NCBI RefSeq assembly: GCF_965363235.1 | Contig: NC_134851.1 | Coordinates: forward strand, 35,802,321-35,866,320 | Reading direction: 5' to 3' | Length of the DNA: 64,000 nucleotides | Source: Mytilus galloprovincialis | Lineage: Eukaryota > Mollusca > Bivalvia > Mytilida > Mytilidae | Shown here: positions 24,227-34,300 of the stretch, piece after piece | How positions within the stretch are numbered: the stretch's first letter is position 1 | Layout of the letters: each line of letters begins with the position of its first letter | Position numbers and translations under genes: made by a program | The notes under the pieces: generated by a model | Seen by the model: only the letters and a program-made list of their open reading frames with translations | Told to the model about the DNA's origin: nothing | Databases searched by the model: none

Positions 24227-24440
24227 TACTATGGACTCATTATAATTCGTGGGATGCTAATTTTCGTTGATTTCGTGGTTACAGGTAAACCACGAATCTA
24301 AATGTTCAACAGAAAACAAATTTTATAAAGGTCTGTATATATGCACTTCACACTAGTACTACGAAATCAAATATCCACGAAAATACAAAGTTTCCTCAAT
24401 CCATGAAAGTTGGTACCCACACAACAGTGAATCCACAGTA
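24227..24440. mobile_element. MITE in the likely 3' UTR of gene A
   Basis: Ends TACTATGGACTCAT and GTGAATCCACAGTA are inverted repeats flanked by TA. A second family member with the same ends is at 58139-58361. It begins 26 bp after the gene A stop codon, so gene A transcripts probably contain it. Confidence 0.6.
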
Positions 24441-24930
24441 GATTAAAATCCTTATTCTACATCCACCTTGAATGACGTAATTTCGTTATTTTGATAATCA
24501 ATGCTACGGGTACTTGCTAAATAAATGCCAAAAAATATATATGCATTTTATAAATTGACTATTTTTTAACAAAATGCTTTAAGTTATAACATTTAAAGAA
24601 ATATTGGACCACTGTTATAATTATTTTGTAATTTATTTTTATTATCTAAAAAAAACTCCAAGCTTTGTAATACATGGATACATAAATAATTTACGATACA
24701 AGTATTACTACTAAATCTTTCAATAACAGTCTCAAGCTTAAAATCCACTTTTAGAATTGACATAAAACAGTTTATTCAAAGATAATTGATAGTTATACTG
24801 CATTCATCAGTATTGTTGTGAAGGATTTATAAAATTACATCCTTTATCAATAGGAAATTAAATCTTGTGACTCGTGTTGGGAGAGTGCTATGCACGTTAA
24901 GAATTCTTTCATGCATCGGTAGATGAGCTG

Positions 24931-25022
24931 TTAAAAAAGCTCATTTTTCGTAGCATATCATATATACCGTCATTTCTAGTTGACGGTATATATGATATGC
25001 TACGAAAAATGAGCTTTTTAAA
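24931..25022. repeat. Near-perfect hairpin, ~41-bp arms, 8-base loop
   Basis: AGCTCATTTTTCGTAGCATA in the left arm and its reverse complement in the right arm, around the loop TTTCTAGT. Only about one mismatch or slip at the outer end. It could be a very young MITE or a small-RNA hairpin. Confidence 0.75.
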
Positions 25023-25603
25023 ATACTGATTTTTTTATCCAGTAAAGTAAATCTATTGCATAACTTGTCTAATGATTTTTTTTTATTATTTGTCCTCTTT
25101 TGGACCTGAACTGGACAGAAAAATAAACAAACAGTCAAACAATCAATGATGTTCATATTTTTATTTGCTCATTTTGAATAAACAAAGTGTTTTCCACCAA
25201 TGAAATTGTTGGATTTGATGTTTATTAATTATGAAGAATGAATGTAAATCTTTATCAACACTTCAGCTCATACTTGATAATGAAGAAAGGGAATTACATT
25301 CTCTTTATACACATACATACCACACTTCTATTTTGATAAATAGATTTTTTATTTTGTCAAGAAAATTTCGATTATCATAAAAGGACACTCTGAAATACAG
25401 AATGGGTACATATTGCCGTAGTTTCACCGTATTTATTAATCATAGACATAAATTCTTTCACTGTTGGTATTTAAAGAAATGAACTTAATATTTCTGACCC
25501 TTTTATCTCAATAATAATGTTATTCTAACTATTACAGAGAACGATATTTTCAGCTGATAACTATAGTTAGCTCTAATGAATGTAATAATGAAATAATGTA
25601 CAT

Positions 25604-25890
25604 AATAAACTCGTCATACGCCAGACGCGCGGTTCGTCTACAAAAGACTCATCAGTGACGGTCGAATAACAAAAATGTTAAAAAGGTCAAATAAGTACGA
25701 AATTAAAGAGCATTGATGACCAAATATTTCTCAAAGTTTTGCCAAATAAAACTAAGGTAATATTTTCCTGATGTAGAAAAGCCTTAGTATTTCAAACATT
25801 TAAAGTTTTTGTTAACAGTAAATTTATAATTATGAACATATCAATGATAATTCAAGTCAACACAGAAGTACTGCCTACTGGATATAGTTG
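25604..25890 (+). repeat. R4 repeat copy
   Basis: GTTCGTCTACAAAAGACTCA, GAGCATTGATGACC and TTTTGCCAAATAAAACTAAG match R4; the end reaches TTCAAGTCAACACAGAAGTA. Confidence 0.6.
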
Positions 25891-26577
25891 TTTGTATTAT
25901 GCCTAAAGTAAACATATACACAAAAATTATATTTTAGACTGTTTTCATGCTGCTAAGTAAACTAAGTATTCGTTGCATATTTAGCCAATAAGTTTGCTAT
26001 TTGTGTAACTTATACTTGTTTAATTTGCGAAATTAGAGCAAACAAGTAGACAAAAGAAAATCATACTTTTGAACTTTTCTTCGAAATACAATATAAATAA
26101 ATACACAAATACTTAGTATGATGCATGTAAAGCAAATAAATTATTGATTATCATACGAGCTATTGGTAAAAAAGAAAAGAGAAAAATGGGAAAGATTTAA
26201 GTTATATTAATCTTTGTTGATAACGTCGATGATGTTGATGGTCTGTCTCCGCATCAATACCGTTTTTTGGAGGTGCAGGAAATCTGTTTGCCCTTTTGAT
26301 GAAATTTTATATAAACAATGTTTATCTTAAAATTCTAATATTTGTGTTTATCTGTATCTGTATTTATTTTGTTTTTTTAGTTTGCATGTCCGTTGTTTTA
26401 AGGAAGAGTAAATATTCATTTTAATAACGACCTCTATAAATATGTATTCATTGAAGTATTTCATTTTCATTTTATTTGTTTGATCATGATGATATAATTA
26501 TTATTACGTATATAGTTAAAATAAAACAATTACAATGAAGTCATTGTAAAAAAAAAAGACTTGATTATGAATGTTTA

Positions 26578-26640
26578 GATGACGCCGACGACGAAATGTA
26601 AAATAGCTATGTCTCGCTTTTTCGACAAAAGTCGAAATTG
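26578..26640 (-). repeat. Small GTCG-rich repeat fragment, minus strand
   Basis: The minus strand reads GACTTTTGTCGAAAAAGCGA, then GACATAGCTAT and TTCGTCGTCGGCGTC. It is the same family as 45460-45540. Confidence 0.4.
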
Positions 26641-27079
26641 ACAAAATTCAAGACAAAATCCCCCAAAATACATCTTCAAATCATAATGCACGCTCTTCAA
26701 CAAGAGACCAGGGTTCATAGTAATTAAACATTAATTAATCTCACAGTTATAAATCACATGAATGCCCAGCAGAGCATATGATATGACTTTTGTTATCAAC
26801 TGCTGCTGGTATAGATCAACTGCTTATTGTTAATATCGCATGCCTTTCTTAAATTTATCTCACAGCATTTCGACGTCATTCTGCAAATTCCAATAAAAAT
26901 TTCTCTGTGGTACATTTTAGTGAAAAACATAACCATGTAGAATAAAAAAAACTATTAGGAAACAGATGAATAAATTATCTAAAAATGCAAAACAAATAAT
27001 GCAATAAATGAATGTTATAAAAATTTATAAAAGTTCTTGTTTGAATGTCTTCTGCTGAAGTATATGATAAAAAGAACAT

Positions 27080-27194
27080 AGCATGTCATTTTTTTTTTTT
27101 ATATCAGACCCCTTTTCAGCCCATTATCAAAATCCTCCCTCGAGCCTGTCGGCTTACGGGCTGATATGGGGCCTGATATAAAAATTGCCATGCT
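27080..27194. mobile_element. Short MITE
   Basis: The left end AGCATGTCA...TATATCAGACCCC pairs with the right end GGGGCCTGATATAAAAATTG then CCATGCT. About 115 bp, non-coding. Confidence 0.5.
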
Positions 27195-30100
27195 TTAATC
27201 TATATTTATCACATTCTGCAGGCTTAAGAATGGGAATCTCAATATCCAGGTAGGCGTTTAATTTTCTGAAGCATAAAATGCATTCAATTTTCACTTAACT
27301 AGTTCCTGGCGTGCCTTGAAACATGTTTGTCTGTGCTCAGATAAATTGAAAAATATATTTGTGGGTACACCACAAAATCTACTCTCAAAACAGACAAACC
27401 GATGTAGCTATGATGGTTTTGAGGCATGGCAGGTCCTAGATATATAAAGTTATATGAATTTTAAAACTGTCCTGGATTTTAATGGGATTCTTTTTCAGTC
27501 TGCAGAAGCTAGCAAAATAAACAAACATGTAAGTTTCGTTTTAGTACGGTCCACTAAATTACACAGGTTACATCACCTAGCTATTATATGCAGAACTCGA
27601 TAGTACCTCTATTGTCAATTTAAATCAATACAACCCACAACATTTCAGTAAGAATTCTACTTCGTCAAAATTATCTCATCATTACGCCAGCTCATTTTTA
27701 CAATCGTAGGAATTGAAGCCATTGTAGGGATGACGCGCTGTCAATTTAGCTCTTGAAAACTGATAGATTTATCAATATACTATATAGCACGGTTACGCTC
27801 ATTATATGTCAGTTGTATTTTAAAGACAAATGTATCTACTAGCTAATGGGCATAAATTAATGTATTTGTCTGCATTGAGTTAACTTAAAACTATTTTCTG
27901 ATCGAATGTCAGGTGGAATTTTCGAAAATTCATAAACATTTAAAAAAAAAATCTAATTTAATATTTCGTGGTAGGACAGACTAAAAATATTCAGTGGTTA
28001 AAGACTATAAATCCGAATTATCACACACAAAAAATGATTTTATTTCGAAGATATGCATGTTTAAGATCCAACTTAAAAGACTGTTGTCAAGTACTATTAG
28101 TAAAAAAAATAGCTATTCAAACACACCTACTCTGTTTTTTGTGATTCATTAGAAAGGTATTTCACTTACCCATATAATATATTGCATCTTTTAGTTCTAC
28201 GAATTTGTGATGTTATAAAGTCAACCTTGTAGCCTTGATATATAAAAATGATAGAATCTGAAGCGAGAGCATGTATCAAATACTCTTGATTTATACGTTT
28301 CCAAGACAAAATATTCAACTCAAACAAGCCCTAACATAAAAAGGTGCACTCGATTTTCTATTTTCAATACAATTGTTACCCATTTTTTTGGATTTTTTTC
28401 TTGAGTCACATAATGGAAGGGCAGACACGAAAATAACTAAACTAAAAGATTGATATGTTCTCCGTCCGTGGTAATCGAGGTTATGCATTTTCTACATCGA
28501 ACTTGATAGATACCCATGTCGTCGACTTGATATCTAATTGTTCTGCTTAACTATGTAAAAGATAAATCAGAACTTATGCAAATGGTGTTTTTAAAATAAT
28601 ATACTTCGTAATTGTGTAGAAAATTGTCATTTTATTTATTTCTATTAACTTTTAAAATGTTTGTTTATATAGTAAACATTACAGTAAGCATTTATCGCCT
28701 TCTCTAACAAAGAGCTTCAATTCTTTTGTTCTATTTCAACCGGGTTTCCGCCTGATTTAATATACAAAGGGGGTTTCTCAAATAACTTTCCAAACTCAGT
28801 TTATTTTTGCATCTCTGCAGGAACAGAAAAAATGAAAAACAAAATCTTTAACTTATAGTGAATTTAAATTTTATATATCTAGGTTCAGCCATGCTTTTAA
28901 ACTTTTCCAAGTGCATAGGTTCATTTGTACTCACAGCGAAAAAACGACAAGATTTGTTATCATCAGCCTTGAGACTGAAATATCAACCAGTACACATCCA
29001 ACGTTCAATGCATGTAGCGTAAAAGGTAAAAAAAAATGTGTTTCTTTCACATTAACATGACATTGTGCAATGCCAAAATATTGGTATCGACAGAATGTAG
29101 GAACGATAATGTTCCTATGTGTCAATACTATTTTGTTAAAAGTGCCTTATTAGTAATTTGTTATAAATATTTTATTTAAAGAATCAATAAGTTTACCCTA
29201 TTTGTACCTATATTTACGGGCTCGATAAATAACATCACCGCAAAAATTAGGATGTGTTATCCCATTTTTAAGTTTTCTACTAGCACATCCAAACTTCCAA
29301 ATCAGATTTTCGTATCGATGAATACATTTATTAAAGGTTTTGCTAGAAATACATAGATAACGTTCGTGAAATCGAAAACATCACCAAATGAACATGCATA
29401 GCAAGGACGTTGGGATATATAAATACCTATAACATAAGGAACATCACAATAAAAAAAATGAAAATTAACCATAGGGAACAAAGAATCGTCCCCTTTATCG
29501 TAAATCTGCGAGAGTTATCCTTGTATATATCTAAATATCAGAAACGACATGTATGCTGTTTATCTTTCAAAATGATTTATTCACATTATGTTCCTTTGAG
29601 TAAATTAGGCATTTTGTTTAGAGAATTCGTGATTTTCCCCGAAAAATTCAATAAGATAATAACGGTAAGTGTTGTTGAATTTTACCAACTGAATGGGATT
29701 TGTATAGCTCTTTGCTGGATTTTACCACAACTTGTGATTCATAACAACACAACAACAGGTCTGCTTTTAAAGGTTCGCAATTGGTATACCTAGGAAGTCT
29801 AAGTTGTGGTTAGATTAAATAGAGTCTCCTAAATGCTTTTTCTTAGAGAATTAGCAGCACTCTTAAAATAACAGTTAAGATTATAATTAACGGTAATACT
29901 AGCGCCGGGTCAGAAAAGAGATAAATCGTGCAAAAGTGCAAATCATGTCTTCTGACAGAAACCCTAAATAAACAATAAAAATTGTGACAATAAAATAAAT
30001 TGGCAGAGGTATGAAATACAAGATTTGACAGAAATTATATTACGGATAATACAATATGGGAAAGTATATTGTTTAAAAAGGTGTTAGCAGCTACGAGATA

Positions 30101-31272
30101 TGAATGTATAAACAATTTAATTCGCTTTAACATGTTTCAGCAGTTTGGTTCATTTTTTCAAAATAAGCAAAGAAACATAGCTGATAAATTATTCACTTAC
30201 AAATGTGAATAATTCTACAATATTGAATCCGTATTTATGTGACCTTAAATTTGACCCGTTAACTGGTGATGGGCCACACATGTATTCATCTGTTAAAAGA
30301 GAAAAAATTAACATTGAAAATGAAAAGAGGAAGAACCATATGATTGACTGATGCGATCCACAAAACAATCATTATTTATACAGGTAAAAATCGATGATAA
30401 ACGTTTAACCTGCAGTATGAAATCAAACACACCTAGAACAATCCATATGCACATGACTGCTTTTTATCTATGTTTATATGCACTTTTTATATCAGGTAAT
30501 ATGACCATCGGCAGTCCTCGGCTGGTCTAGACTAAAATACACACGAAATTTCTATACATCTATGACTTTACACATTGTTTGTTTTTATTTGAAACTAATG
30601 GTACATGAACATGTGATTTCCATTTTAGTTGTAATAAATCAAATATGGAAATTTGAGTCGAATTGGTGAATATGACAGCTTATGCCCCTTACACGTATAG
30701 TTATTCGACTTAGCACACATCAGTTTGTTATCTTTAACAATTGATATTGCATCATTTTGTCGAATTCTTTAATGCTGGTAGTTTGTGCAATCCTTAGAAC
30801 AGTTGAAAGCCGTCTTAATAATGTTTTATATTTTAGTCTGTTATCAAGGCGTTATGGTGAGCCCGGAAATCAGAAACAACAATATACCGTGTTTCTATTG
30901 AATAAAGTGCCAACAAAGTAAAGCCTGGTATGTTTTATGAGTTTACTGTTAAATTTAGATAAAATACATTCTGCTCAATTGTGCATGACTTTGGTAGAGT
31001 GAGTTTATTTTTCATAGGTGGTATGAAAGAAATATACGATAGATAAATATCAAATGATTATGCATTGTTGGAGAACTGGAATAATGATTTATGAGAACGC
31101 AATAGAACTAAAAAATAATGGTTTAAAAGGAAATTATTATTATTCATTCAGTCTAGCGTCAATAATTTGCAATACCAGGAAACGTCCACTCTTATTAAAA
31201 TTAGTATGAATTCACATTATGTTTTGACTAAATATTTCCGTATTTCATATCAGTTATAAAAATATATGAAAA

Positions 31273-31327
31273 ATGGCGACGGTGTCCATCTTTCGATGGG
31301 GGTTTATAATTTTACAGATTACATGCT
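31273..31327 (+). CDS. Gene B exon 1: leader peptide
   Basis: ATG at 31273, donor TGCT|GTAAGT at 31327/31328, phase 1. It encodes a hydrophobic leader ending ITC(C). An upstream ATG at 31266 is out of frame and gives no leader, so the 31273 start is preferred. Confidence 0.65.
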
Positions 31328-34300
31328 GTAAGTACAAATATATGTTTGCCTATTTTTTTCTACTCTCGACTCTGCAGAAAAGAGGATCAAAAATCTTTAT
31401 CATATGGTTACATACATACATCAAGGTATTTCCTCCTTCGAAACGACAGTTTAAGATACTAGTAATGTGCCATTCTTAATCAATTTCAAGGGGAACAAAA
31501 CCCGTTTAATATTTTATCCATGAAAACAAATGCCGTTGTATAATGTTTTTGGTATTCCCCAAAAAATACGTTGAATTCAAATCAAAACAGAAAATTAGAG
31601 TTCTCTTGTATTTCAGATAATGTTAGAGTATGTTATAAATCCTACCGTAAAATTTCATTGTTCAAAAACCTTACGAGGACCATACATACAGCCTCAGGCA
31701 ATAACAATCACCATGCCGAGTGTCATGACAATTAGAAGAAGAAAGCTTCGCCTTTGACGGAAGAATATTTATCTTTAAAAAAGAAAAGTAGTTTATAAAG
31801 CTGAAAATGACAAGTCGTTACCTAAAAAATCAATTTGGTGTCAATTTGAAATTTTGGCAACTCATTTTATAATTTAAGATTTACAAACTTTCTAGTGCAT
31901 ATTGATAGAGAATGGAGACCTTACACTGTTTAAATGCATACGTATCAATTCAAAAACAAATAACGTCTCCTAGTCGATTGATATGAATAAAATCCTTTGA
32001 TTAGGATGAAACACAGGTAACAGTGTATAAGAATTGTAATGATGTTCCGGACAAATTTACTTATACAAATGGTGACTTGGATGGAGAATTGCCAAATTGA
32101 CACTCATACCACATTTTATATAAAATTACATTTTTTAATACGTATTTATGACACAATTTTACAAATTTTAATGAAAAGATGGTAAAAGTTCGAGGCAATA
32201 TACCGAACAAACTTGTATAACATGTCGAAAGAAAAAAACAAGGAAATAACCCAATAGGTGCTTTATTTTGAGCATATAAAAATATGACTGTTTTTGTGAT
32301 AGAAATGAATTAGTAACAGTTTACGATGCATTTATTTAGACGCCAATATACAAATGTGTATTTCTGTTGTAAAAGTCTTTTTTCACATATAACTGCAGGT
32401 TTTACAGACAATTCTTCTACTGTACAATCTACTACTGATAGATATAGTAAGTCTGTATTAATATTTACAGTTTATAATTATTCCCAAATAATTTATCATC
32501 ACAATTCAAAATGCAAGATTAACGTATTGTCCTTCTATTCATTGTCATGCCTGTTCAAAGATGATATTCAACTAGAATCATCTATTTTAAGGAAAGTTTT
32601 AAATGGTGTATCAAAATATAATAATATGTAATGTTCGACTTCTTTAATGTTTTTAAATCGCTATCCTTGTAACGTAAATTAGGCTCAGAAATCGTATTTT
32701 AATTCGCAATCACCTATTCCTAAACTTACATAGAATTTCCAGGATTTGAACACTTTCGGTTAAATCTCATTGAGTGTTTTTAAATTCAAGTATTCATTGA
32801 GCTCAATCGATACATATTTTCATCTATTTTTTTTCAATTTTCCATTTTCATTTAATAGTGTACTATTTTACCTATATTTTAGATACCGTTTGGGATTATA
32901 TACAATCATTCTTTATAAGTGGTGAGTATAACCAACTAGCATGCTATAATTTTAATAGTTCAAACACGCCTGGAAAACCTTCAATTCTCAACCAAATGGT
33001 TAAGCGAGAAAAATTAATTGGCACTTGCTGTTGAGCTTTTCTGGTGAAAATATAAAAAAAGTCATCAATTTATTGTCAATCCGTGAATGTTGTCTTAAAT
33101 AGGAGAATGTAACGTCATAGATAACTGAATCAGATCTTTTCTTGATCATTATCCGTCCAATGTGATTTAAAATGACATCGAAAGGATTTTTCTTCCGCAT
33201 GCAGGTAAGTGCGGCCAGCTCATTGAATATTTGACAAAATAAAATAAGATCTTCAACACGTATCAGTATATATCCTAATCAATATAAACCTATATTAACA
33301 GTTTTTAACTATTTCTTTACAAATATAATTTTATCAAGCAGATTATCTTGTAGTGTATGCTAGGTTGAGATTGTCCGGTATCGGTTGTGATATTCTGGAA
33401 CAATGTAAAAACTTCCAACTAACTACTTGTTAATCAGATACGACCGTCAAAATTCGTGAACCCTCTGTATAGTGGTTGTCATTATAGCTTGTTTTTGTTT
33501 TAACTTTTGTTTTGTATGTTCGAGTCTTGTTTATCTATAAATACAATAACTAAAGAGTGGTGGTTTTTAAAGTCGCTATGCTTAATGTCTCCAGCGCTTG
33601 GCTCTTTATCGCTTGGCTAAACATCTGGTTTTCTAGGCTTTAAAACTACCACTCTTCAGTATTAGTATTAATAGACCTACAATATTAGAACATACAATAC
33701 TAATGTCAAAAGAAAAGCAAGTTAAAATGACAACCCTTATACAGAGGGTTCATGAATTGTTAGGGTCGTATCTGATTGACAATTATCTATTTCGAAGATT
33801 TGTTTTTACAGAAAATCTCAACATTGTTCAAGTATATCCCAACTGATACCAGACAATCTCAACCTGACATACCTTTTAAGATATTCAGGTAAATCAAATC
33901 ATCTTCGTAAATATATAGAATAAAAACTGTTATTATACGTTAATAGTGAGGAATAAGAACTTTTATATACTGATATATATATTACGTATTGATTAACTGA
34001 TTGTCATTTTGTCAAAAACGGAATGAGCTGACAGCACTTACCTGCGGGAGAAATGTCAATACGATGTCATTTTAAAATCACATTGGTCCGAGTAATGAAC
34101 AAGACAATCTTTTATTTAGTTATCTATGGTATTACATTCATCTATTCAAATAAATACTTACAGATTGACAATAAATTGATAAGAAGTCGACCTATCCTGT
34201 CTTTATTTTTGGTATTATTACCAGAAAAGCTCAAACGGAAGTGCCAGTAAATTATTTCTAGCTTACCCATTTGGATGAGATTTGATGGTTTACAAGGCGT

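Larger units (their letters stand above)
24441..31272. other. Spacer between genes A and B
   Basis: About 6.8 kb of AT-rich DNA. It holds a poly(A)-like AATAAA near 24525, a hairpin at 24931-25022, an R4 copy at 25604-25890, a small GTCG-rich repeat at 26578-26640 and a MITE at 27080-27194. From 27.2 to 31.2 kb I see no repeat I recognise and no convincing exon; the 29410-29793 open stretch has no recognisable content. The promoter of gene B must lie near 31.2 kb but I cannot point to a core element. Confidence 0.4.

Noticed and set aside
29410-29793. 127-residue open frame in the spacer between genes A and B
   Set aside because: No domain, no codon-use signal apparent, no splice context, no paralogue; length is within what chance gives in 7 kb.
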